Assembly: GCA_903813345.2 (NCBI GenBank) | Contig: CAIIXF020000009.1 | Coordinates: 3,286,001-3,350,000 of the forward strand | Length of the DNA stretch: 64,000 nucleotides | DNA from: Owenia fusiformis | Lineage: Eukaryota > Annelida > Polychaeta > Sabellida > Oweniidae | Reading direction: 5' to 3' | In this document: positions 52,934-64,000 of the stretch, piece after piece | Numbering within the stretch: the first letter of the stretch is position 1 | Layout of the letters: the number at the start of each line of letters is the position of its first letter | The notes under the pieces: model-generated | What the model saw: only the letters and a program-made list of their open reading frames with translations | The model's database searches: none | What the model was told of the DNA's origin: nothing | Program-made: the position numbers and the translations under genes

Positions 52934-53009
52934 ACCCAGTTGTCCGAAACCCAGTTCTCCGAAACCCAGTTTTCCGAAACCCAGTTGTCCGAAACCCAGT
53001 TCTCCGAAA
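52934..53009. repeat. 15-bp minisatellite, five copies
   Basis: Five consecutive units of CCCAGTTNTCCGAAA with variation only at one position (G, C or T). Confidence 0.9.
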
Positions 53010-54147
53010 ATTAGAGGATCTTATTTAATTTGAAAAATACATTTTTTAAACGAATCTCGTTGTCGCAACCTCTGCAAACATAGGAGACAGGTTACCTGAA
53101 AAGGAAGATAGATATCATTATCTCTTATCTAAACAAGGACTGTCACTGAGGCAAGTCTACCCTGGCTGAAATCAGCTCTGAAATAACAATTACTGCATGT
53201 CAAGCCGTCATTCAATGCTGATTTTGTAGAAAACAGATCTGTCCATCCTTCTACATGTGAGTTTTTCCCATAAAGATGCTTGCTTAAGTAGAAATTCGTC
53301 AAATTATACCCCTAGAATATCAAAGTTCAACTGTACATCAATCGCGTGAGGAAAAAAAACAAATCCATTCTTCACCTTCACAAACAAACCCTTCTTCTTC
53401 TTGGAAAAGTTGTCCCTCATTTGACTAACAGCAAATGTGTATGTTTATGCAGCAATATATGTTAGTTTAGAAAATGATTAATTACAATCTTACCTGTACT
53501 TCACAGAAACATCCTAAGTATGAAAATATTTCACTAAAAATACATGCTTCCATTTTGTCACATGTTCATAATAATTTTACAATTTCTTAAGAATCTCACT
53601 AATGAAATTACAATTTTATTAACGAGATCTTATTAAGAGTTCATATCGCATAATAACCCTTATTATCGGATTCCAGCTGTTAGTAGTATTAATTTGAATA
53701 AATTAAAACTGAGTAGTACAGCTGAGTGGACATGTATATGCACCGATAACTAGGTCTATTGCTTAGATGCCAACTTAATATTCTGAAGCCATTGAAAAAC
53801 TCACCTTACTATGAGTAAACTTCAGTGAATTCTTTGACAAAGAAAACAACTACATCCACTGCTTGTGAGATGTCCAATTTATCCCTAAATCTTAGTGGGA
53901 TGCAAAATAAAATAAAGTCCTTGTGTAGTATAGGATATAAACCTTTCACTGTTTGTGAGATTTAAACTTTAAAAAGTTTCATTACAACTTTGAGAGTGTA
54001 AAAATCCAGATACATAGTATTTGACTTGATGAAGATTGTTGAATGTTAATTCTATCCTTCATGACTCAGTTGTCTGTGGTTATGTTCTGAAATAACACAA
54101 AACTGTGTTTTAGTGACAATTAACGACTGGGTGGGCGAGGGGGGAAT

Positions 54148-54253
54148 ATATGAACTCTTAATAAGATCTCGTTAATAAAATTGTAATTTCATTAGCGAGA
54201 TTCTTAAGAAATTGTAAAATTTCTATTACACTCACCTTATTAAGAGTTCATAT
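54148..54253. repeat. 106-bp palindromic element, ATATGAACTCTTAATAAG ends
   Basis: It starts ATATGAACTCTTAATAAG and ends CTTATTAAGAGTTCATAT, perfect inverted ends. Its inner part is the reverse complement of 53571-53640, just outside the large inverted repeat. So this small module has been copied or inverted locally. Confidence 0.7.
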
Positions 54254-57200
54254 CGCATGTTTAAAGTAAAATAACCTCAGAACAACTGATCTAAATCCTT
54301 TAATTTCCTTTATCAATTTATCAGATTGTAAAATTGTTAAGCATTCAGTTAATTTGCATTTCCCATGACTTGGTTTGTAGATATATCAAATGTTCAAGTT
54401 TATGGTACTGTTACTGCATAGCTGGTTAAATATGTCTTTCAAATGTACTTAAATGTATTTATTAAATATCTATCTATTATTATTCTATAAAATTGAAACC
54501 TTTATGTATTGTTATAGAAACTGCTAATGTGTATGTATATGAGATGTTTTACTGGATATGTACATGCATGGCATCGCATGACATTTGACAAGGATAATTT
54601 AAACTTCCTTCTTATGATTCCCTTCTACTACTAGTAGTTTGTTTCAGATGTTTCTGGTATTTTCTAAATGCTAGTACAACATCATTAAATAGATTCTCAT
54701 GAAAGAACTTGGAACCCCAATTTTATGTGCTGACATTCTGTCTTTGACAACGATCCAATGGCATATTATTTCAGAGACCCTGGGATACATGCTTGAAATA
54801 GACATTAACATGACTAACTGTGTACTTTCAGTTGAGATTTCTATTCTGACCCGAATGTTCAATGTGAGTGCAGTACAACCTTATTCACATCCCAAGTTGC
54901 ATTTATTTTATTTAGTGGGTTTGCATTGTAAAAGTTTCCATAAAATCAACCAGAACATGGTATTGACTTACCTATGACTATCTATGGTTCCATTATATGC
55001 TGATTTTGCAGCCTTAAGTATCGAGAAACGATTAGCACATACCTGATTTGACATTTCAGTTAGGAAATTGGCTAAATTTGTATCAGAGGCTAAATATTAA
55101 TGTCATGTTTATTAGAACATGCAGCATACCCATGTTTTTTAGGGGTCCTTGGAAGTAATTTAAGTACTTTCTTTACTTGATTTAATGAACATACATGTAT
55201 TGCCAGTTTGTCACAGAAACCTCTAACTTGAGGATGATAATTTGGACACCGTTAGTGTTATCTAGCTTCTTTTTTTTATTAAGGCTGTAAGATTAGATAT
55301 TAGTAATTTTTTCATATGGTTTGGGAATAAGATGGGCATACAGACCAACATTTCCAACAATTATACATACCGCAGAGCCATTTGCCACATTGGGGCTATG
55401 AGAGCTATATCTGTGCATTTTTTCAGGTCACTTTAACCAGTAATCGGCTGATATAAGAAATTGGAGGAAAGTTATTGGACTGTTTATTCTGAATAAATAT
55501 GTCAACTTCCAGAGTTTCTGGGTTTAGTTTCCACCTGAAATATTAATTTTCTACTGGTCGACAAAATCTATTTAACTGGACCTTAAAACTTTCAATTAGG
55601 AAAAATCTCCCAATCTTATTTCTAGTTTGATGCATCGAGGAATTTCTCTAGGTTTGATCTGACATTCAATTCTAATTCCTTGAAAGATATTTATACGGTA
55701 ATAATGATATCTCCGATCTTGCATTGCTTTTAACATTTCTAGCCATTTTGTTCCCCACATTTTGTTTACATAATGTCATCGTGGTTTTCTTGTTAATTTT
55801 ATATAACATTGTCTAAGTTTTTGTGAATACTTTCACTACCATATCCATGGCTTTCATTCATATGAAACAATTTTTTGTTTAATCTATTTCCCCTAAGCTA
55901 CTGTCCCGTCAGACTTGAACTTTAGCCAAACAGGCTGCTTTTTGTTGTTATTGTAATTATTGATTCGGATAACACTATTAGTATTCTGAATTTCGACTTC
56001 TTGAACCAATCACTATCAAATATTATATTCATTTTTTGTGAGTTATTTTGGCAATCAATGCATATATGTAGGACTGCTTTGACCTTTGCAAGTGTCAATA
56101 AAAGTAGAGGTTCAATATACAGATTACAGACTAAAGTACAATTCAAAAGTATCTCAATAACTTGAGTAAGGTTACTGACTAGGGTTGATTCTATCCCTAC
56201 AAAATCTTTGCGAGAATTTTGATAGAAACTATCATTTCTATTAAGGCCTTCAAGTTCATCTCAATTGTATTGATCACAAAACTACAAAGCTCCATTTTAT
56301 GATGGGAAAAATTCAACAATAGGCGTTTCCCCATTTATCAAAAAAACTCAGTTTGAAACAAATATTTCACTAACTTGAAATCATGTTCATGAGTAGCAGA
56401 TAGGCGAGAGGTTAATGACATCAGAGAATCAATAAAAGATTCAAAACCAAATTAAATATTCCACAATAGTGCTTATGGTATTTTCACGAGTTTGAGGGAA
56501 GCAAGGTCCATAGTTATGATCTCAAATGATGTTATATCATTCAACGGAGCTATTTCCTGTGCCTCGAATGTATGCTTATGGTCATATAAGCATCCTTAGC
56601 ATGGAGTTTCACCATCGGTAATCGTTTGGCCATCTCATGTTTCTTAGAGTTACCATGTCTTTCATTTTGAAATATTCATACCAACTAAATGGTTAAGGTT
56701 TCGATTTTTTAGAGTTTAGATTGAGAACGAGTCTCTGGGAACAATCCTCTTTCTCCTGTAACAATATGTGACACAGAAATTGATCTATGCTTGACTTTGT
56801 TTTTCTGCATATTTGAGAGTTAAATGAATCTCCTGTTTTTAAAGGAATTGACAAAACATCCGATTGCTTAAAATCGCAGTTTTGAGAAATATTAAAGCTG
56901 CTTTCCATTTAGAAATCTTAAGCTATATTATCATTTCTCAGAATCTCTGGTAACCTTGACCATACTTCATATTTCTATGTAGGTGACTTTGAAACTTCAA
57001 AAAGTAATTTACCTAAGTTTCTGTTTTAGTGAACTTCCAGATTGTTTTTTCTGGATCTGATGTTATGTCAAAACATTCATCTTTTTTAGATCCATTTTAG
57101 TTTAATTTTAAAAATAAAATTGACGTACCCGTCATTGGACAAGGATTTTCCTACAGCGTAAGTTGTGTTGGAGCGACATCGTCTATAATGACATTGTTTG

Positions 57201-58098
57201 TCATGACTTCTAGCTGTATAGCTATTGGCAGCTGACAGTTTCTGCTTTCACTGGCCTATTCAAAAGGCTGTCAAATACTTGTATTTATAATCTATTGAAA
57301 GATTTTGATCTAGAAAAATATGTTTTCATGTCTTTGACAAATTCAAAGTTTTTGTTGAGTAATCACCAAACAATTCTTTTGCCCAGCTTGGGGCATTCTC
57401 TTTTTGGTTTTGGTAATGGTATGAAGACAGAAAAATCTCCAATTCACTCTTGTCAAATTGAAATTTGAAGCATGAAGCTTGTTTCAACTACAGTAGTTGG
57501 TTATGGGAAATCCTTGTTCAGCACCCATTCAGCAACAATAGCTGTTTTAATCAAAATATTGTACAAGTATTGTCATTTGATCCAGAGCTGTTAACCCGAT
57601 TTCCATGGATAAAGAGCTTTATTTCAGAAAGTCCATGTGACACACATTACCAGTATTGCATATGCCATTTTCCCATTTTGCAATTGTACATTTCTACCTG
57701 CTTTGGGACTAGGAACATTTTAAGTTCATTTACTTTCTGGATAGCTTACTCTAGCCTTTTCTTCATATTTTGATATCTACTAGGATAATGTTTTTGACCA
57801 ATATTTATGGACAGATTTTACATGCTTGTCTGTTATCTTCAATTCAGACTTGTTCTCCTCGAAAACTGAGTCAAACATATTGGACATATAGACCGCTGAT
57901 AAACAGAACATGAATCTATAAGCACTAGATTACTAGAACTTGAATCAAAACAAAAATGATTCTATTAATTTGAACCTACTATGAGGCTATGCAATTGGAT
58001 ATGCTCGCTGAAACTATAATATGACCTCTAATATGACTATTATTCTGATGGCGGCTCATTTGAGCCTTGGTCAAACTTTGGTTTATAGGCCTTGAACT
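54254..58098. other. interior of the 5-kb inverted-repeat structure; no gene seen
   Basis: 3.8 kb of AT-rich sequence with only short open frames (the longest are about 100 codons, for example 54699-54977 plus strand and 57465-57773 plus strand). None resembles a known family to me, and codon use looks random. It may be decayed transposon coding sequence. Confidence 0.4.
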
Positions 58099-58340
58099 TT
58101 GGTCATTTGGACCTTTGGTGTGTGCATTCAGACATAAACTGTGGTCATTTAGACCTAAATCTGGTCATTTAGACCTAAATGTGGTCATTTAGAAATAACA
58201 TGTGGTCATTCAGACCTAAACTGTGGTCATTTAGACCTAAACTTTGGTCATTTAGACCTAAAATGTGGTCATTTAGACCTAACATGTGGTCATTTAGGCC
58301 TGGACTGTGGTCATTATAGACCATGGTCATTTAGACCTTC
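58099..58340. repeat. about 20-bp minisatellite, roughly 11 copies
   Basis: Tandem units on the theme TGTGGTCATTTAGACCTAAA, with small variations and one shortened unit (GGTCATTATAGACCATGGTC). Confidence 0.9.
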
Positions 58341-58748
58341 AGTATTCAAAATTCCATCTTGAAAAAAACATAAAATTTCCCTACCTGTCCAAGTACATTA
58401 TTTCAGGAGCACTAGTGGCCGTACTAATGGTTCATAAGTCCAAACAATTGTAGTTAGACTAGTAAATAAAAGTTCCAAAAACTGCAAACAAATGACTGTT
58501 GAAAAAATTCAACAAGTCAAGCAGATCATCTGAACTAAAATCCATGTGCTATTTACAGCTATGTACAACTAGCCTAGTCTCTTACAAAGGTGTGTTTCCG
58601 TTGGCAGCTAAGCAAAAATAGACCTAGTTATCGGTGCATATACATGTCCACTCAGCTGTACTACTCAGTTTTAATTTATTCAAATTAATACTACTAACAG
58701 CTGGAATCCGATAATAAGGGTTATTATGCGATATGAACTCTTAATAAG

Positions 58749-60156
58749 ATGAGTGTAATAGAAATTTAAATATTGATCATGTGATGTTGACAGGGAGTGT
58801 AAACGCACCTAGCGTACAGGAAATATGTTATGATATTTATTAAGAAATTAGGTATGATGAGGAAGATAAGAATAGCCAAGGACTTGGAATAGCAAAACTG
58901 ATTTGGCCTTGGGCTAGTGTAATTTCAGGACTGTGTTCATGCACTTTTGGACTTCTAGACTGGTTCAACAAGGCTTAGGCCTAACAGTGCCGTAGCCAGG
59001 ATTTGGTGACCGGGGGTTCTATTTTTATGTTATTCACAAATCCCCCCCCCTTCATTAGGGTTCCTCAAATAATGCAATTTGTACAATTACACCCTCTCCA
59101 AAAGTTTGGCAATCCTAACTAACCCAATGGGTTATGTATTAACGCACCATTAAGTTTGAATTCTTATTTGTAAAGAAAAATTATTTTGGGAGGGGAAATA
59201 TAATTCATTTTAATACCTTCATTAAGTTAAGTAGACTATTAAATTTTATTTAACAAAAATGATGTCTTTATTTACGTTAAGCAAAGTCTGAAAGTAATAG
59301 GCTTTATCAAGAAACCTCTCTCATTGAAATAACAAAGGACGTAAAAATGATTTACAAAACTGACCTTGTAGCTTTGTATCTTTAATGTTCACAAAGTAAA
59401 ATAAACAGGCAACGTGAAAAAAATCAGACAACTTATAATCAATTTTTTGCATCGAAATGTATTTCGGTGAATCGTTTAGTGAATACATATCCTGAAATCT
59501 GATTTGCCCCGAATCCACCATTATTTCCTCTGATTTCTGGAAGACTCTGGAGCATGATTTGTTTCCAAGGAATATCAACTATTTCGCACAATTTATTCTT
59601 TAACTTAGGCTAGGACAATATAAATGACCTGATGCAATGGCTTATCATTATTTTTTAAGAATTTTGTTGGATGCCAGTTCGGATCAAATGCAAGGTTATT
59701 GAAATTGGCGCAAACACCCTATACTCCGAAATATCGTTCTTCTACGATAACTTTTCACAACGTTTACACGAAGGCTTTTTTAAACTATCCGTCGTATTGC
59801 TGATGAAAATATCTACTATTCAAATAAGTGGGTCTCGGTTATGCTTTGTTTTACAAAGTTAAAAATATTTTTTTGGACGTCCCCGGAGCTCAGTGGTGAG
59901 TTCCCCAGAGCAGATCAACTGCAATTGATAATAAAAACGTTTTGGTGGATATAAATCATATATAAATACAAGCGACTGTTCGAATATAAAACTTATTTTG
60001 TTAAGTTCAGACGGCTTGATAACTAATTAGGCCTTCATTATTTGAAGATTAATACCATATGATTTTTCAATGTTTTCTTTAAATGTAATTTATTCACTAG
60101 ACATAGCATGACATTAAAGGCAGAATCTGGGGTAACAAAATTACAAGCAACATGTA
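58749..60156. other. no gene seen
   Basis: Mostly unassigned AT-rich sequence. A possible MITE end lies at 58988 (CAGTGCCGTAGCCAGG, then a CCGGGGGTTC motif) next to a C-run at 59042. Confidence 0.4.
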
Positions 60157-61698
60157 CAGGGTGGGCCAAAAAAACCACCCCCTAGCCAATATTTCTGATA
60201 AATATTCAATTTTTAACATGCACACCAACAATGATATATCATTTTAAAGATAATTGAATTTGCAACAGAATGATATATAATAGAACAATTTTCAACAACT
60301 CTGGCTCGAGATATAACCATTTATGTGACTTGGGGGGTCAAAAAACACCTTTTCAATTTTCGTCGATTTTGCGAACAATTGCCTATTTCTAACAAATTTG
60401 AGTAAATTACAACATTGTCATGAGTCTTTCATAATTGGATATTGTATATTGTTTTCATTCAGTTTTTGAACCTTGCATGCTCAATATACATGTGTATGCT
60501 TATAAAATTAATTCATTTCTTCTTCAGTCTGTCCAAATATGGCTCAATAGACTCAACCCGGACCCAACTTCTGATTTGATTTCTCGCTTAAAACGCGAAA
60601 GCCATTGGTATAATTGATGGACCTCTGCAGAAGTACCATCCAACACCTAATTATTCATTCTTTCAGTATGTCTACACCCCTGATGGGCTAGGGATCTCCA
60701 TAGACCAACTGTTCTAAATGCCCCAAGTACTATACATGTAATAAAAAGGCTATACTCTATATCAGTAAGCAAGAATAGTGACATTTGCGATAAAAGGCTA
60801 CTCAAATCGAGATGACATTTTTCTGAAAAGTAGGTGGTGTCCACTCAGTGTTTCCCAAAAAGGAAAGACCATACAGTCCCTGTTTTTTGAACCACGAGCA
60901 AAAATATACTCTGAATGTTAATGACATGAGGTGGTAAAAAAAGAACTCCTCAAGAATATAAAAAACATGTGAAAGAAATTTCATTTTCTGAAAGAACAGT
61001 GCTCCATCACACAGGTCCAATGCTACCCTGGAGTTTTTGGAGATTGGAAATGTCACCATCTCTAGCCCAAAATAATGGCTTACTAGCAGTCCAGTTGCCA
61101 ATAATGTTGATTACCATACCTGGGAGAATCTAGAACAGTTGATATTTAAATATACCCAGCCTATCAGGGATGTAGAGAAACTAAAAGAAAGAATAACTAG
61201 CAGTTAAGTGGTACTTCTGCATACATTCATCAATTATGCCATCAACCAATGGCTTCCGCGTCTTAAGCGAATAATCCAATCAGAGGATGGGTCCGGGGGG
61301 TAGGTCTATTGAGCTATTTTTGGACAGATTGAAGAAGAAATGAATTAGTTTTATAAGCATACACATGTATATTGAGCATGTGTGGTTCAAAAATTGAATG
61401 AAAACAATATATAATATCCAATTATGAAAGACTCATGACAATGTTGTAATTTACTAAAATTTGGTAGAAATAGGCAATTGTTGCAAAATCGACGAAAATT
61501 GAAAAGGTGTTTTTTGACCCCCATGTCACATAAATGGTCATACTTCTATATGGGGTTGTTGAAAATGGTGCTATTATATATCATTTTGTTGCAAATTAAA
61601 TTATCTTTAATATGATATATCATTGTTGGTGTGATTGTTGAAAAATAAATATTTATCAGGAATATTGGTTAGGGGGGTGGTTTTTTTGGCCCACCCTG
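60157..61698. mobile_element. mariner-like transposon with long (about 480-bp) inverted ends
   Basis: It begins CAGGGTGGGCCAAAAAAA and ends TTTTTTTGGCCCACCCTG, flanked by TA on both sides. Inverted similarity extends about 480 bp inward on each side, with scattered substitutions. The centre holds a broken transposase relic. Length is 1542 bp. Long inverted ends are unusual for mariner elements, which mostly have termini of about 30 bp. Confidence 0.85.
60994..61207 (+). pseudogene. mariner/Tc1-type transposase C-terminal relic
   Basis: The plus-strand reading begins NSAPSHRSNATLEFLE (compare the DGAPSH... catalytic motif). After an in-frame TAA it continues with VDYHTWENLEQLIFK and PIRDVEKLKERI, matching the DYxxWGxLE and PIRDVxxLKxRI C-terminal signatures, and stops at 61205-61207. 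It lies between the two long inverted ends of the 60157-61698 element. Confidence 0.7.
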
Positions 61699-63131
61699 TA
61701 TAATTGACCTACCAATCCATTCCTTACAATATCAAATACAATATCTCCCAAAAGATTTATGTTATAAATTGGTGAAGTTATTAATGATTCAAAGTGCAGA
61801 AATGAGTGAAAAAATGTTTAAATTCTCCCAAATAATAAGAATGGTAACCATTCTTATCGAAAAATAATACATTATTGTAAACATCTTTAGTTTTCCTGGA
61901 ATAAAGTATGCACTTTTGTGATTTTAGAAAATAGACATGAAAAGGAACGACATGAGCCAGATATATTCTAAAATTGAAACAATTTTTTGTTTAGCCTGCT
62001 CGCTATATCTGATTCTCTCTTTAACATGAACATGGAGAGCAAGTAAACTGGAGCGATACAAATTTGAATTCTATACAATCTCTTAGATGAGTGAAGTGTA
62101 TCTGAAAAAACAAAATCATTTTTTGCAATGATTGATTTTTCTTTGGAAAAGTGATGGGTAAAGAATGAATAAATTGAACAAATGCTTGTGTTTATAAATG
62201 ATATACGCTTTTAAGTAATTATATTATTAAAATTTTAATTAAAATAAAACAAAACAAAGATGTATACATTTGAAAGAACATGTGTTTCATCAATATTATG
62301 ACTTTTCCAGATATTTATTCGTCAATGTTGTAAAATTCATTGGGAGTATGGGACGTCTGCATTGTTTTCAATAACTTTCAATAACTTCGTATTGGACCAG
62401 AACTGGCTCAAAACAAAATTCCTTCAAAGGGCTGATTTAGCCATTGCCAAAGATGGGTTATTTTGTCCGAGAAGAAACAGCTTTTAAGTTAATTGTGCGA
62501 AATTATTATTATTTCTAAATGTAAAATCTCACGCTCTGGGGTCTTCCGAAAATTAAATCTCACCCCGTGCCTAAGGTTGCCAAACGTTTTGAGGGAAGCG
62601 TAACTTCACTATGACGTGTTTTTAACAAAAAAAAGGCTCTCGTGCTCACCATAGCAAATATCAATTCATTTACTGCTCATATATGTAGTTTTCAAATAGC
62701 AAAGTGATTTAATGTTTCTGGTTATATGCATTTTTTGCAAAATGATATTTTGGGAAATCCTGACCGGGGGTTCGTTCGAACCCACCGAACCCCCGCTGCC
62801 TATGGCTATGCCTAATTCACTAATCAGAATTGTGATAGGTGGATTGAATCATGAGAAATTGAAAGCCCGATTGAATTAATGTCCATAACTATCTGTGACT
62901 CACCTCTATTCTTACGACAAAGGTGATATATTTGCCTAGTGAAGAAATAGAAAATAAACATCTCTAGGAAAAGCTTGTTTGTTAACTTCACGTTTTACGA
63001 GTGTTCTATATTAAATGTCAATGACGGTAAATGATGTTTTACGACATAGTAACTCATAGCAACTACATGTATGACAAGGAGGATTGGCTCCCAGAGTGCA
63101 CCACCGATATTCTGTCCCATATATGGTAGCG
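61699..63131. other. no gene seen
   Basis: AT-rich sequence with no supportable exon. Near 62760-62815 a GGGGGTTCG hairpin and CTGCCTATGGCTATGCC look like one end of a common GGGGGTTC-type MITE. Confidence 0.4.
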
Positions 63132-63144
63132 TGACCTTTGACCT
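63132..63144 (-). promoter_or_regulatory. perfect DR1 nuclear-receptor motif
   Basis: The minus strand reads AGGTCAAAGGTCA, the consensus direct repeat with one spacer bound by HNF4/RXR-type receptors. An E-box CACGTG follows at 63151-63156. Both lie just upstream of an ATGGCGGA start candidate at 63169. Binding is inference. Confidence 0.4.
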
Positions 63145-63168
63145 TGTTGACACGTGACAGGTTTCAAA

Positions 63169-63210
63169 ATGGCGGATTTCACGAAAGTTAAATTTTTAGA
63201 ATTTTCAGTA
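63169..63210 (+). CDS. possible first coding exon (very tentative)
   Basis: AAAATGGCGGATTTC opens a reading MADFTKVKFLEFS that meets a GTAAAC donor-like site at 63211 and a TAG just after it. ATGGCGGA is a common animal start context (the complete MRP gene starts the same way). No second exon was found before the window ends, so this could be chance. Confidence 0.15.
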
Positions 63211-64000
63211 AACTAGCAATTCATTGTCAATTGAAGAGTCTTTGGTATGTATTTTGTATTGCCTTACATTCCAACAACAGTATTTTACTTTTTGAATAGC
63301 TTCTAAGTTCTATATAATATCACATTCTATGTTTAGTACAAACAAATAAAAATCTAGAATATTTGGCATTTGCATTTTCTCCTTGTCAAAATCTGTACAA
63401 TGTATAGTTTATTCTAGGCCCACAGAGGCATGTAGCAATATATATATATGTATATATATGATTGTCAGAGTCTCTATACTGTATACTATAGTTATTTCTA
63501 CTAACTGTTTTTTTACTCAAACCAGATCCATATCCCCTAAAATTTGTTTATTTTACATTTTGTTTACTCTCAGCCACTGATACCATGTTTACCTTATGAA
63601 AAGGCCTGTGAAAAAGACACAATTGTTTTATGTCCCCTATTTTCCCCTTTTAGTCAGAAGAAAAATGCTGAAGATGCCTGAGTCTTTTCTCATACAGTAC
63701 ATGTAGGGTAGTTGCTCCAAGTCTGGCTGCCACTGACTTAAACACAGAGCCCCAATGAAAAAACACCAGATGTAAGAGCTTTGTCCACTTATGTTTATAA
63801 AACCAATAAATTTGTACATCTTATAAATCCACTTCAAAATATCATTATTGAAATACAGAAAGGTGTAAATTTTAAAGAAATCAAATCATTACATGTATTT
63901 TATTAAATGTGTTATTTCTGAACATAAAACCGCATTGTAAATGTATGTACATATTAAACAAATACTGGATGACCATGAGGTGGATATGCCAGAATACCTA

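Larger units (their letters stand above)
53629..58748. repeat. 5.1-kb structure with about 138-bp inverted ends
   Basis: Positions 53629-53766 (from CTTATTAAGAGTTCATATCG to the region CCGATAACTAGGTCTATT) are nearly the exact inverted repeat of 58608-58748, with one small indel near the inner edge. The 4.8 kb between them is AT-rich, with a minisatellite at its right and a partial third copy of the outer sequence at 54148-54253. I found no recognisable transposase on either strand. It is probably a large non-autonomous or decayed DNA transposon. Confidence 0.65.

Noticed and set aside
58988-62815. Possible element with CAGTGCCGTAGCC on the left and GGCTATGCC on the right, both beside GGGGGTTC motifs
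   Set aside because: The ends match only loosely, and the span includes an independent mariner element. They may be two separate relics of one common MITE.

Overview
The window is eukaryotic genomic DNA. Genes are split by canonical GT-AG introns, most intergenic and intronic DNA is AT-rich, and mobile-element debris is everywhere. The only intact retroelement is a Gmr1-type Ty3/gypsy element, whose integrase-before-reverse-transcriptase order was first described in deuterostomes. With two MRP (ABCC1-like) genes and a mesothelin/stereocilin-like gene, this suggests a marine invertebrate animal, possibly a deuterostome. I cannot name the species.

Genes. (1) 358-5887 (+): the last 11 coding exons of an ABCC1/MRP1-like transporter (TMD2 and NBD2); its 5' part lies left of the window. 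(2) 12094-47033 (+): a complete tandem paralogue in 31 coding exons. My exon chain joins in frame to 1601 residues (TMD0, L0, TMD1, NBD1, linker, TMD2, NBD2). The internal exons shared by the two genes have identical lengths and phases, so they arose by tandem duplication. (3) 48070-50157 (-): the 3' end of a mesothelin/otoancorin/stereocilin-like gene ending in a GPI-signal-like tail, convergent with gene 2. Its most 5' recognisable exon has an in-frame stop. (4) A weak candidate first exon at 63169, beside a perfect DR1 nuclear-receptor motif.

Mobile DNA. Intron 1 of gene 2 (15.3 kb) holds a young, intact Gmr1-like retrotransposon (13873-20914, minus strand, LTRs that look identical, tRNA-Pro-type primer site). 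It sits inside a decayed Tc1-like transposon (13022-21458). The intron also holds a 3-kb inverted-repeat element and a decayed mariner (25996-27020). Intron 4 holds a 4.3-kb palindrome (30160-34441) with roughly 98% identical arms and a GC-rich minisatellite that flips orientation. Other elements are a 1.2-kb palindrome (6531-7756), an hAT-like element with a perfect 8-bp target duplication (8652-9326), three copies of one small MITE family (1342, 10382, 38030), mariner-type elements (4997-5604, 60157-61698), LINE 3' remnants (40.5-42.4 kb) and a 5-kb inverted-repeat structure (53.6-58.7 kb).

Functionally, the two MRP-like genes form a small ABCC export-pump cluster. Gene 2's NBD1 has Asn where the H-loop His is expected. 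One NBD2 exon is far more alike between the paralogues than its neighbour, which suggests gene conversion. From 50.2 to 63.1 kb I see only repeats and no supportable gene.
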